From contig JAXMBC010000001.1 of NCBI GenBank assembly GCA_046350055.1, forward strand, positions 5,518,001 to 5,582,000: 64,000 nucleotides of DNA, given 5' to 3'. A model generated the notes under the pieces. The model had not been told where the DNA came from. It did no database searches and saw only the letters and a list, made by a program, of their open reading frames with translations. A program made the translations under genes and the position numbers. Source of the stretch: JAEUIE01 sp046350055. GTDB taxonomy: Bacteria > Planctomycetota > Planctomycetia > Gemmatales > HRBIN36. Positions 6,898 through 14,981 of the stretch are shown here, one piece after another (position 1 is the first letter of the stretch; the number at the start of each line of letters is the position of its first letter).

Positions 6898-9619
6898 GAT
6901 CATGCGCCCCCTTGGTACTGTGCTCGGTCCCATCGAAGGAGAGAATGGTCTCCTTGTCATCTATGATAGTTTGCAAGTGCACCGGCCTCGACCAGATGGC
7001 TTGCAGGTTCGCTAAGGTATCATTCGCATGGCTGAGCTTCAGGTCAACCCCTTCATGCCGATGATGCAGCAGTAACTCCCCGCGGTTCTTATAGTTAGCA
7101 TCGACTACCGTTATCCACGGCTTGCCGAAATTTGTCAAGTTCGCCAGCAGTCGCTGCTTCACCTTCTGAAATTCCCTCGATTCCACGACATATTGTTTGC
7201 CCTCCTCTTCATACTTGAAAGAAAAGTAGCCCTGCTCCTCCGCGAACTCCGGCGTGAGGAACGTATCAATAAAGGTGATGTCGCTGTAATGCCTGCGGAC
7301 TTCAAAGATCTTCTGCTTGCCCAGGCCCAGTTTCTTGTCCCACGACTTCCGCTTGTCAGCATCGTCGCACTCCTCCCAGTCCTTGCCGAATTGCCCCATG
7401 TTCCAGCGCCGTTCGATATCGCGGAAGAGTTCGATGCCCAGCTTGTACGGGTTGATGCGTCCCCGGTACGGAGCCATCGTGCCACAGTGATGGTCGCAGT
7501 AGTCGATCATCTCCGAAGGATGCAGCGCCTTCTGGGTCATGATCGTGCTGTGCCAGTAGCTGTTGTGGTTAATGAAACCATGGGCGGCGTAGCGGTGGGT
7601 ATCGGTGACGGAGACATCGTAGACATCGGCCCGGCCTGCTTTCAGACTGACAACCTCATCCTCCCACTGCTCTGTTTTGAAATGTTGATGACTGTCAAGA
7701 TACTGCTGCAATGCCTGCTGTTTGCGAACGAGGCCAAAGCCAATCTCCCTCGCATACACTCTGGCTGATTCACCAGTGACATGCACATGCCAGCAGCCAT
7801 CCTTCTGTTTACGACGACGACTGAGAATGCCGAAGTTGAGGAACAGTTGCTGAACCACTTCGCTCATCCGTTCGCTCATGGTCGAAAGAATGACGCCCTG
7901 CTTACCGGCATAGCCATCGCAATCGAAGTAGGCACGCAGGAAGCTGGAAACAATTGCCTGTGGCGAACGCAGTATGCACTCCGGCACGGTCTTGCTGCTG
8001 GCACTGAACCCGGTGGTGAGGCCCAGGTGGGTCAAGAAGTCCTGCACATCACGCGAGGAGAAACTCACGCGCCAACGGCCATCATCCCAGTGTTTGCTGG
8101 CTGACAGGCCGAAGAGTTGCTCGACGTGGTGGGCGAAGGCATCGGCCTGCTCTTCATCACCGGTGGTCAGTCCGATGTTGCGTTTGACAGTGCTGATATG
8201 GCCATCGCCAATCAAGTAGCCGAGGAAACTGGCAAACGCTGCATTCACTTGCGTCGGTATGCTCACCTGATGACGAGTGGCAATCCGGCCCGGCATCGTG
8301 GCAAGTGCTGTTTCATACTCGGCGACCAGTGGTTCCAGCGCTGCCGCGTGTTTGCCTCGCACCCCCTCCCGGTATCGGATGACGGTTTCAATGTCACATC
8401 CCACTTCGCTGGCTATATCAGCCAGCGTGATTCGCTCTTCAGGCTGCCAGTCAATCTTGAACAACGACTTTGGCCACAGGTTCTGACCACCTGTGATCTT
8501 CACCTTCTGCCTTACGCTCAACTGATCCAGCCGCTTCCATGTACCATCAGGCAACATCACACGATGATTACTCGATCCTTCCAGCACTAGCCCTCGCCGG
8601 GTTCGCAACTTCACCGTGCGACGGTTCTTGAATGTTGCCCAATCGTAGATGGCTTGTAACTGTTCTCCATCCGAGACCTTGAGCCTCTGCCGTGATTCGA
8701 CGATCTCGTGCATAGGGAGAAAGCCAGCATTGGTGGGTACGAGCGTCCCGCCGACCACGCAGGCCCAGCCTTCGTTCATAATCTTCGTCATTCCCTGCGG
8801 AGCGAAGTAATATGCCTCATCCCGCACGATGCTGAGGATGTCCCGCTGCCAGGGTTTCAGGGGAGCGTGTTCAATCAGAAAAAGCAGTACATCCTTCTCA
8901 GGCCGCTCCGGGTAACGCCGCTCTGCCTGCTCGCTCCTCTTCTTGAGTTCCTCTGCTTCAGCTTTCAGCTTGGCGGCGGGGTTCACAAACTCGTCCATGT
9001 ACTCCTTGCTTTGAAACCGTGTCGGATGCGGAGTATCGTCATGCTCCTCCGGCGTGAAATCGAACCGGGAACTGCTCGGCCGACGCTTGAACGCTGTCGA
9101 ATGCACGTCAATGAGATCATCGATCGACATGCATCGATCCAGGAAGTTCTCCACCGCATCCTGGCCATACTTCTCGGCATGCTGGCGGATGCGGGCACCG
9201 TGGTTGGCCATCTCGTCCATCATCTTCCGGCTGGTATGGGCGAAGTAGGCGTTGTTCTTGAAGAAATCGCAGTGGCCATACACATGAGCCATGACCAGCT
9301 TCTGATCGACCGTGTGATTGCACCGCATCAGGTAGGCGTAACACGGATCGTTGTTGATCACCATCTCGTAGATCTTGGACAGGCCATACTCGTAGCTCTT
9401 CTTGAGCTCTTCGTACTGCATGCCGAACGACCAGTGTGGGTAGCGGGTGGGAAAGCCACCGTAGGCTGCTACCTCGTTGAGATCATCCGCATCCAGGACT
9501 TCGAAAATCGTCTCATAGAAGTCGAGACCATACGCCCTGGCATAGCCTTCGATCTCGATCTGCAGTTGCCGCAGTTCGGGAGTGAGCCGGGTATCGTAGG
9601 TGGTGCCAAGAAGACTCAT
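6881..9619 (-). CDS. spoVR: SpoVR family protein interrupted by an intein
   Basis: The reading frame is 912 codons. Removing the predicted intein (residues 287-686) leaves 512 residues, close to the usual length of SpoVR/YcgB proteins. The N-terminal extein has typical family blocks (YGLDFYETIFE, GGFPTRYPHWSFGM, VYGHCDFFKNN). The C-terminal extein continues in register at SYWHSTIMTQ. The break falls inside the conserved NEGWA/SYWH region. SpoVR proteins are soluble, linked to sporulation cortex formation in Bacillus and to stress in other bacteria, usually beside a PrkA-type kinase and a DUF444 protein. Neither is visible here. The protein should need splicing to be functional. Confidence 0.93.
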   Translation of the reverse strand: MSLLGTTYDTRLTPELRQLQIEIEGYARAYGLDFYETIFEVLDADDLNEVAAYGGFPTRYPHWSFGMQYEELKKSYEYGLSKIYEMVINNDPCYAYLMRCNHTVDQKLVMAHVYGHCDFFKNNAYFAHTSRKMMDEMANHGARIRQHAEKYGQDAVENFLDRCMSIDDLIDVHSTAFKRRPSSSRFDFTPEEHDDTPHPTRFQSKEYMDEFVNPAAKLKAEAEELKKRSEQAERRYPERPEKDVLLFLIEHAPLKPWQRDILSIVRDEAYYFAPQGMTKIMNEGWACVVGGTLVPTNAGFLPMHEIVESRQRLKVSDGEQLQAIYDWATFKNRRTVKLRTRRGLVLEGSSNHRVMLPDGTWKRLDQLSVRQKVKITGGQNLWPKSLFKIDWQPEERITLADIASEVGCDIETVIRYREGVRGKHAAALEPLVAEYETALATMPGRIATRHQVSIPTQVNAAFASFLGYLIGDGHISTVKRNIGLTTGDEEQADAFAHHVEQLFGLSASKHWDDGRWRVSFSSRDVQDFLTHLGLTTGFSASSKTVPECILRSPQAIVSSFLRAYFDCDGYAGKQGVILSTMSERMSEVVQQLFLNFGILSRRRKQKDGCWHVHVTGESARVYAREIGFGLVRKQQALQQYLDSHQHFKTEQWEDEVVSLKAGRADVYDVSVTDTHRYAAHGFINHNSYWHSTIMTQKALHPSEMIDYCDHHCGTMAPYRGRINPYKLGIELFRDIERRWNMGQFGKDWEECDDADKRKSWDKKLGLGKQKIFEVRRHYSDITFIDTFLTPEFAEEQGYFSFKYEEEGKQYVVESREFQKVKQRLLANLTNFGKPWITVVDANYKNRGELLLHHRHEGVDLKLSHANDTLANLQAIWSRPVHLQTIIDDKETILSFDGTEHSTKGAHDHDIPH
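7562..8761 (-). mobile_element. Intein with LAGLIDADG homing endonuclease in SpoVR
   Basis: The element encodes 400 residues inserted in frame. It begins with Cys (C287 of the precursor, block A pattern CVVGGTLVPT) and has a block B SSNHRVM with the conserved His. It ends with a block F/G pair, VYDVSVTDTHRYAAHG and FINHN, giving the penultimate His and terminal Asn. The next extein residue is Ser, a legal nucleophile. Two dodecapeptide motifs of the LAGLIDADG endonuclease class are visible, FLGYLIGDGHIS and FLRAYFDCDGYAG. Between blocks B and C a predicted helix-turn-helix (ADIASEVGCDIETVIRY) may bind DNA. All splicing and endonuclease residues appear intact, so it may still be mobile. Confidence 0.93.
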
Positions 9620-9788
9620 GAGATAGTCCTATGTGCTGAGTCCCTAGTACTGAGTGCGAATGCGAGCCAGCAGAGGCTGGAGTTCACTCTCCAGCGTGCA
9701 CGAAGGTAATCGCCCGCTGCCAGCATTCTACCCGCAACCAGCGTGCTACCAGAATACCGGCGAAGGACTGCGGGATGCAACGGCAATG

Positions 9789-10024
9789 TTATTCGATGTA
9801 CTCGATCGGGAAGTCCTGGTCGCTGAACTTCATCCGTTCGTGAAGAATACGGATGACATGAAGTTCGCTGGCACTTGGCAGACGAAAGGCAAGGATATGC
9901 ATGGGCTTGACAATGCGATCTGCCTTATTCTTGACACTTCGTTTGCTATTCTTCATGCGATAAAGTATAGGCTGTCCTTCAGGTGAAATTTGGCTTGAAC
10001 GAACATATCGTAATGAGATGCCAT
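9789..10024 (-). pseudogene. ParE-like toxin remnant
   Basis: An ATG overlaps the ParD stop codon as TGATG and reads about 23 residues that resemble a ParE start (MASHYDMFVQAKFHLKDSLY and following) before a TGA. The C-terminal end of a ParE-like protein then appears in a different frame (ILAFRLPSASELHVIRILHE and following). The two parts together are shorter than a normal toxin of about 100 residues, so there is at least a frameshift and probably a small deletion. The toxin is therefore very likely inactive. Confidence 0.6.
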
Positions 10025-10323
10025 CAAGCTCGTTTCTTGTACTTCTGGATAGGTACACCCGCCTTCATAGCAAGCTCATCGAGAAATGCGGTCAGTTCTT
10101 CGCGTGAGGAGCGGGTCACCCCCAACCCCGCATCCAACTCATCAATGCCGAGCTGAATCTCTTTCTTCAACGCCTCACGCTGCAGTGCGACCCGCTTCTG
10201 CCTCTCCAGCAACTCCAGCCCCGCCTTGACTACATCTGACTCACTGCGGTAATGCCCCGCCTTGATCTCGCTGGCAATAAAACGCTGCTGCTTGGCAGAT
10301 ACAACAATCGGTTTCACTGGCAT
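10024..10323 (-). CDS. ParD-like antitoxin
   Basis: This 99-residue protein matches the ParD type of ribbon-helix-helix antitoxins. A short beta-strand segment (KPIVVSAKQQRFI) is followed by the typical GHYRSESDVVKAGLELLE helix pair and a charged C-terminal tail that normally binds the toxin. The ATG used has GAGG five bases upstream; a GTG two codons earlier overlaps that site. It would normally repress its own promoter and neutralise ParE. Here the toxin gene that overlaps its stop codon is broken, so it is an orphan antitoxin. Confidence 0.8.
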   Translation of the reverse strand: MPVKPIVVSAKQQRFIASEIKAGHYRSESDVVKAGLELLERQKRVALQREALKKEIQLGIDELDAGLGVTRSSREELTAFLDELAMKAGVPIQKYKKRA

Positions 10324-10376
10324 GCTCACCTCGCTTAACTTGCATTCGTCTTACCTGACGAATCTCACCCTTTCCA

Positions 10377-10910
10377 CTACTCCCAGCCCACCAGTCGCTT
10401 CGCCTTGTGCCACAGCCACGTAACCTTTCCCTCCAGCGTCGTGGCTGTCACCGCGACAGGCACCAGCACAGGCTGAAGGACCCTGCCTTGAGAATCCAGC
10501 GTTACCCAAAGGCAGTGGGTACCGTCTACCCAGAAGGCTCTCGCCGTATGATCGATCATCGGATCCTGCAACAGCTCTGCCTCAATGACAACACTAAAGC
10601 CTGGCAAGCCTGTGTGATCCTCGCTAAACATCGGGAATTTCCGCAGGATGCTCGGCCTCAGATTTAATTGCACATCCTCTACTGTAAAGTTGATGTCACC
10701 CAGAGTCTTTCTCCTGGGTATCAGATCCACTCTGATGGAATACTCCTGATCCTCCCCGAAGGGCTGGCCCAAGATCGCTGTCATTTCCTGCAACGTCATT
10801 CCAGGTTTGATCAGCTGGATAGATTGAGCAAGTGGCAGTCGGCCTCGCAACAACAGCATCACCACAACCAGCATGAAGCCGTTCACCAGCAGGATGCTCC
10901 ATCGCTTCAT
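10377..10910 (-). CDS. Membrane-anchored hypothetical protein with BamE/SmpA-like motif
   Basis: This 177-residue protein has an N-terminal membrane segment (about residues 5-22) without a lipobox. It is followed by IKPGMTLQEMTAILGQP, the 'G-M-s-x-x-e-v-x-x-l-l-G-x-P' pattern of the SmpA/BamE fold found in many small envelope proteins. The rest is beta-rich and unrecognised. It starts five bases after the PAP2 phosphatase stop, so the two form an operon. The start chosen is the ATG directly before the hydrophobic segment. An envelope role is likely; membership of the Bam complex is not supported. Confidence 0.7.
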   Translation of the reverse strand: MKRWSILLVNGFMLVVVMLLLRGRLPLAQSIQLIKPGMTLQEMTAILGQPFGEDQEYSIRVDLIPRRKTLGDINFTVEDVQLNLRPSILRKFPMFSEDHTGLPGFSVVIEAELLQDPMIDHTARAFWVDGTHCLWVTLDSQGRVLQPVLVPVAVTATTLEGKVTWLWHKAKRLVGWE

Positions 10911-10915
10911 TGCAG

Positions 10916-11554
10916 TTAATCCCCCAACCGCAGCCCCTCGTGCACCATCCACGACACTTGCACCCAGAAAACGCCCAGCAGCCAGCCCGCCAGCACATCA
11001 CTCGGATGATGCACCCCCAGGTACACCCGCGTGTAGCCTATCACCAGGGCCAGCAGCAGGGCCAGCGCGAAATAGAACACCCGCACCGAACGATGCAACG
11101 TCCGCTGGGCATACACACTCGCCAGCGTCAGAAACACCACCATCGACATCATTGAATGACCGCTCGGCAAACTCAGCGACTTTTCAAACGTCAGGTGAGG
11201 CACCACTGACGGACGTTCCCGCTGATACACCAGCTTCAACCCTTCCATCGTCAGCCATGCCAGCAGGATACTGAGCATGATAAACCACGCCGTCCGCCAT
11301 TCCCGGCGAAGCAGATGATACACACCCAGGCAGATTGTCAGCGACGTCAGCACCACTCCACTGCCTATGCCTGTAATGTCACGAATGACGCTCTGCTGCT
11401 TAATGGAACCCAGCGGCTGATAGTCAGGAGCGGCATCGCGATTCAGACGTAGCAGGTAGGTATCCACGTCAAATGTAGCTCCCACATGGATGCCATACGA
11501 AAGAATCAGGATGAGCAGAACTGTCGCCAACAGAATGAGTCGAGACTGATGCAC
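10916..11554 (-). CDS. PAP2-family membrane phosphatase
   Basis: This 212-residue integral membrane protein carries all three acid phosphatase motifs of the PAP2 superfamily: KLVYQRERP, LPSGH, and TRVYLGVHHPSD. An N-terminal hydrophobic helix and about five more membrane segments surround them. Members dephosphorylate lipid phosphates such as undecaprenyl pyrophosphate or phosphatidic acid. The length and layout are normal. It is followed at five bases by the BamE-like membrane protein. The substrate cannot be decided from the sequence. Confidence 0.93.
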   Translation of the reverse strand: MHQSRLILLATVLLILILSYGIHVGATFDVDTYLLRLNRDAAPDYQPLGSIKQQSVIRDITGIGSGVVLTSLTICLGVYHLLRREWRTAWFIMLSILLAWLTMEGLKLVYQRERPSVVPHLTFEKSLSLPSGHSMMSMVVFLTLASVYAQRTLHRSVRVFYFALALLLALVIGYTRVYLGVHHPSDVLAGWLLGVFWVQVSWMVHEGLRLGD

Positions 11555-11597
11555 GAATAACTCCCCTGCAGACCTGCTGTTGCTGAATCACAGCCAC

Positions 11598-12074
11598 CTA
11601 CACAGTATCCCTTTCGGCTGCCTCAGCAAGCTGGACCTGGTATGCCGCCCATTGCTGTATCAGTTTCACAAATGCAGCCTTCCTGCTCGTCAACTCTTTG
11701 ACACTGGCGAACCGAATGATGGCCCGGTCCGTTGCCAGCCAGGTCAGCAACTTGCCTGGATCATCGATGGTCCGATGCAGGAGCGTGTTGTCCCGAACCT
11801 TGGCTCCGTGATGCAGTACCACCTGCACTGCCTGCTGGGGACGAACACCCACCGTGGCAAACCAGCCATGGCAATAAAAGCTGACCGAATTCCATTTGAT
11901 CCCCTCGGTGATCGCTGAATCCGCGCCAAGAATAGCGACACGTAATGCCTTCACTACCGGCTTCAGCGGATGTTCCAGCGCATCCAGATATGCTTTCACT
12001 GCAGCCCGGTTATTGTACTCGACAACTGGCGTAGCCCGCATCCCAGACGTTGTGAGTTTTCGTTTCTTCGCCAT
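11598..12074 (-). CDS. DUF1801-family protein
   Basis: This 158-residue soluble protein follows the DUF1801 (YdhG-like) pattern: an N-terminal helix with VKAYLDALEHPLKPVVKALR, then an EGIKWNSVSFYCHGWFATVG strand region, and a C-terminal helical part. The family is structurally known but without a clear biochemical role. The N-terminus is rich in lysine. It stands alone between the PAP2 operon and repeat copy B, transcribed away from the ATPase gene. Confidence 0.8.
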   Translation of the reverse strand: MAKKRKLTTSGMRATPVVEYNNRAAVKAYLDALEHPLKPVVKALRVAILGADSAITEGIKWNSVSFYCHGWFATVGVRPQQAVQVVLHHGAKVRDNTLLHRTIDDPGKLLTWLATDRAIIRFASVKELTSRKAAFVKLIQQWAAYQVQLAEAAERDTV

Positions 12075-12114
12075 GGCCCCCTCGTACTTACTCTAGACTC
12101 ACCGTCTCGCCACC

Positions 12115-12224
12115 GTAGTAGACGCGGCGTCCCGCCACCTGTGCAACCCCAATCTGCTCCTACAGCCAAACCTCGCGTTGCACCACCACAATCCTTTGCA
12201 GATGCGGCGAGACGCCGCATCTGC
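12115..12224. repeat. Palindromic repeat, copy B (between divergent genes)
   Basis: The left arm GTAGTAGACGCGGCGTCCCGCC is the same unit as in copies A and C. The right side contains a perfect nine-base hairpin, GATGCGGCG and CGCCGCATC around AGA. The middle is CA-rich. It lies upstream of both flanking genes, unlike the other two copies. Confidence 0.75.
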
Positions 12225-12343
12225 TCTGTCTCACAGCGTCTCACCAGGGCCTTGTACACTTGCCACCCTGATTACAATGTAAACACAATAACACCTGAGT
12301 AATGTTCATAAAAACCAGTCCGTACTTTCAACAAGGAGAAGCC

Positions 12344-13465
12344 ATGCCCGCCAACATGCGTCCGCTCGAGCCTGTCAGTCCTCCCACTCATCCGTGGATC
12401 ATTGACAACCTCATCCCCACCTGCCAGATCGTCTTCCTCGACGGCGTGTCAGGCGTCGGTAAATCCATGTTCTGTGCGCATCTCGCCAGCTCATTCTCGG
12501 GTGTCGAAGGTCGCGAATCCAGCCACCGCATCCTCTACATCTCATCGAAACGCCAGCTCGCTGAGCGTGACGACCATCTCCGCAAGCAGCAAGCCAACCT
12601 CGGCATGCTCGTCGAAGCACCGTTCGACATCGAAAAGCCTGCTTTCGGCATGCCCGAACCGTTGATTCCCTTCAAACTGCTTGACCACATCAGGGCACAA
12701 GTCGAAGAGCAACCCACCTTCTTTGTCATCCTGGATGACCTGGAAGAACTGCTTGCCCCGGCAGGCCCCATCGATCAGGCCATGATGGAAAACTTCTGGA
12801 ACGAGTTGCAGGATATGGCAAATCTCTATCTCACCACATTCGTCATCCCCCGCCGCCATGGCCTGCACGAATCCCGCAACTACGGCACCTACACCCGCAC
12901 CGGCAACGATGCCACCCGCTTCATCCTCACCATGCAGTATCACCCCTGGGACCCCAGACAGCGTGTCGTCACCGTGGCCCGGAACCTCCGTGGCCCGGCC
13001 GGCATCCAGTGGCACTACCAGTTCGATACCGAAGGCAAACTGGTCGCCACCCGTGTCGAACCCCATCAGGAGGTTAATCCCTCGAATAAGCTCCGCACCT
13101 GGACACCCGACCTGCAGCAGGCCCGCGACGACAACTCTTTCGCTGTCATGATCGCCGAACACATGAATGGCCAGCCAGCCACCAAGGCTGATCTGCTCGA
13201 ACACGCCAAATCAAAGGGCTACTCTGCGAACCAGTTCAAAAACGCCATGTCACGCCTCAAACTGCCCCGCTTGCAACGCGGCACCACTCAGCTCTACAGC
13301 CCGACTTTTGAGATGCTCCGCATGACCCACGGACTGCCCCTTCGCGACATCGCCAACCGCCCACGCTCGGCAGAACCCGCTCTTCCACAGGAACCCGCGC
13401 GCACCACACCCCCTCCAGCGGTTTCGCCCCTGAGCAGTACGAAACAACAGAGTTCCGCGGCATGA
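12344..13465 (+). CDS. RecA-like AAA ATPase (RepA/AAA_25 type)
   Basis: This 373-residue protein has a Walker A GVSGVGKS at about residues 34-41 and a Walker B FFVILDDLEELL around residue 130, as in the RepA-type hexameric helicase/ATPase group. The C-terminal third contains a winged-helix-like segment (KADLLEHAKSKGYSANQFKN and following) and ends in a Pro/Ser-rich tail. A good AAGGAGAA site precedes the ATG used. The fold suggests a DNA-linked ATPase. No partner gene adjoins it, and planctomycetes often carry many such stand-alone ATPases. The stop codon is the first codon of an inverted repeat. Confidence 0.75.
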   Translation: MPANMRPLEPVSPPTHPWIIDNLIPTCQIVFLDGVSGVGKSMFCAHLASSFSGVEGRESSHRILYISSKRQLAERDDHLRKQQANLGMLVEAPFDIEKPAFGMPEPLIPFKLLDHIRAQVEEQPTFFVILDDLEELLAPAGPIDQAMMENFWNELQDMANLYLTTFVIPRRHGLHESRNYGTYTRTGNDATRFILTMQYHPWDPRQRVVTVARNLRGPAGIQWHYQFDTEGKLVATRVEPHQEVNPSNKLRTWTPDLQQARDDNSFAVMIAEHMNGQPATKADLLEHAKSKGYSANQFKNAMSRLKLPRLQRGTTQLYSPTFEMLRMTHGLPLRDIANRPRSAEPALPQEPARTTPPPAVSPLSSTKQQSSAA

Positions 13466-13652
13466 ATGAGTGGAGAATGCAGAATGGAGAATGATTGAAG
13501 TCGATTCAGGATTAGGATGGTGATACTTGCATAGACCTCGTTCCAGGCCGCCGCCAGCCGGCCACCGGGCTCTCACGCACCCTGCAAGGGTTACCAGCTC
13601 ATCCTTATCAACCTCGTGAATTCTCAATTCTCCATTCTGCATTCTCAATTCA
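13463..13652. repeat. Inverted repeat element with 20-base perfect arms
   Basis: GAGAATGCAGAATGGAGAAT at 13473-13492 recurs exactly as its reverse complement at 13627-13646, with weaker matching outside. About 134 bases separate the arms. No open frame of note lies between them. The left end overlaps the ATPase stop codon. It looks like a non-autonomous MITE-like element. Confidence 0.8.
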
Positions 13653-14189
13653 CTCCTATCTCCTAACTCCTAGCTTCTATCTCCTATCTCCCGACATTTC
13701 CACGAAACTCTCTTGACGAAACAGCCGATACGCCTTACTGTTCATGTAGGTCAGTGATGTTTGTACTTCCTGATCCTGATTTCAGTTGCTGTCGTCTGCC
13801 CCCTTTGATTCTTTCACCCGGTCCCTGCCTCTGTTGATGTGGCATGACAGTGCCTGGTGGTGCAAGGCGTTTGCGGACGATAGTTACAACCACGTTTCAC
13901 TTGTCCAAGTGTGATTTCACGTGGTGGTTCTGATGGATGTTCGTGTGCCTGTAACCGTTTCCTAACTCAGCTTTCCTGCTCCACCCTGCTGGTGGCCGAC
14001 GGCTGTTTGTTTGAAAGAGACCGATGATCTAATGCTGTAAGCCTGCACAGGCTTCTCCTTCATGGTGGTGTATTCCATCGCCTGTCTGTGGTGATTCTTT
14101 TTCGCCAGGTCTCTTTCGATTCCTGGCTCGGTGGAAGCAAGCCTTCCCTGCACTGGAACTGTGTCTTTGTTTCGTTCTGGAATGGTGTC
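13653..14189. other. Long intergenic stretch before thyX
   Basis: About 540 bases hold no gene that I can support. The first 40 bases are CT-rich (repeated CTCCTAnCTCCTAGCTTCTA). A short hairpin AAGCCTG/CAGGCTT lies near 14040. The thyX reading frame stays open back to about 14088 but looks non-coding there. A leader transcript or small RNA is possible without direct evidence. Confidence 0.5.
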
Positions 14190-14981
14190 TTGAGTACTGA
14201 TTCGTTCCGCGTCATTCGTGATCCCGTGGTGTACCTCGTCGGCAGGCAGACTGTCGCGTCGTCCGAACTCGACCGCTTCCTCGCTGATCATGACGTCTCC
14301 ACCTGGACCACCGATAGTGAAATCGCCGGCGAAAAACTCAGCGAAGTGGCAGGCCGCGTCTGCTACATGAGCTTCGCCAAGCCGCGGCCTGGTGGCAATG
14401 CGGCCTACCTGAAACACATTCTCGAAGTCGGCCATGGATCCGTCCTGGAACATGGTGTCTGGAACTTCATCTTCACCGGCATCAACCGGGCCGTGACTCA
14501 CGAACTGATTCGCCACCGGGCCGGCTGGGGTTACTCCCAGCTCAGCCAGCGTTATGTCGATGAATCCGTGGCAGAGTATGTCGAGCCTGACTGCATTGCC
14601 GACGACCCGGAGCTGCACGCTCTATGGGTCAGGACTGTCAAGAACACACATGCCGCCTATGTCGAACTGGCGGAAAAGCTCACGGCCAAGTTTGCCGATG
14701 AGCCCGACAAGACCCTTCGACGGAAACTCGCTCGGCAGGCAGCTCGCTCTGTGTTGCCGAACGCTACTGAAACCAAGATCTTCGCGACGGCTAACACCCG
14801 TGCCCTGCGCCATTTCATTGAGATGCGGGGCAATCGTCATGCTGATGTCGAGATACGCAAACTCGCTTTAGCAGTACTGGCGGTGTGTCAGCGCGAAGCT
14901 CCGCATTTGTTTGGGGATTATGAACTCGTTACATTACCGGACGGAACACATGAGGCCAGCACACCTTACCGAAAGGTCTGA
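14190..14981 (+). CDS. thyX: Flavin-dependent thymidylate synthase
   Basis: ThyX makes dTMP from dUMP using FAD and methylenetetrahydrofolate. This 263-residue protein has the ThyX signature RHRAGWGYSQLSQRY (RHR followed by the catalytic-site Ser in register), a preceding GHGSVLEHGVWNF stretch, and the C-terminal NTRALRHFIEMRGNRHAD block. The start is taken at TTG, giving the N-terminus MSTDSFRVIRDPVVYLVG that fits relatives. The frame is open for 34 more codons upstream, but these look non-coding. The 3' end overlaps the start of rho by 32 bases. The Rho-thyX order may link termination and nucleotide supply only by chance. Confidence 0.94.
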   Translation: MSTDSFRVIRDPVVYLVGRQTVASSELDRFLADHDVSTWTTDSEIAGEKLSEVAGRVCYMSFAKPRPGGNAAYLKHILEVGHGSVLEHGVWNFIFTGINRAVTHELIRHRAGWGYSQLSQRYVDESVAEYVEPDCIADDPELHALWVRTVKNTHAAYVELAEKLTAKFADEPDKTLRRKLARQAARSVLPNATETKIFATANTRALRHFIEMRGNRHADVEIRKLALAVLAVCQREAPHLFGDYELVTLPDGTHEASTPYRKV

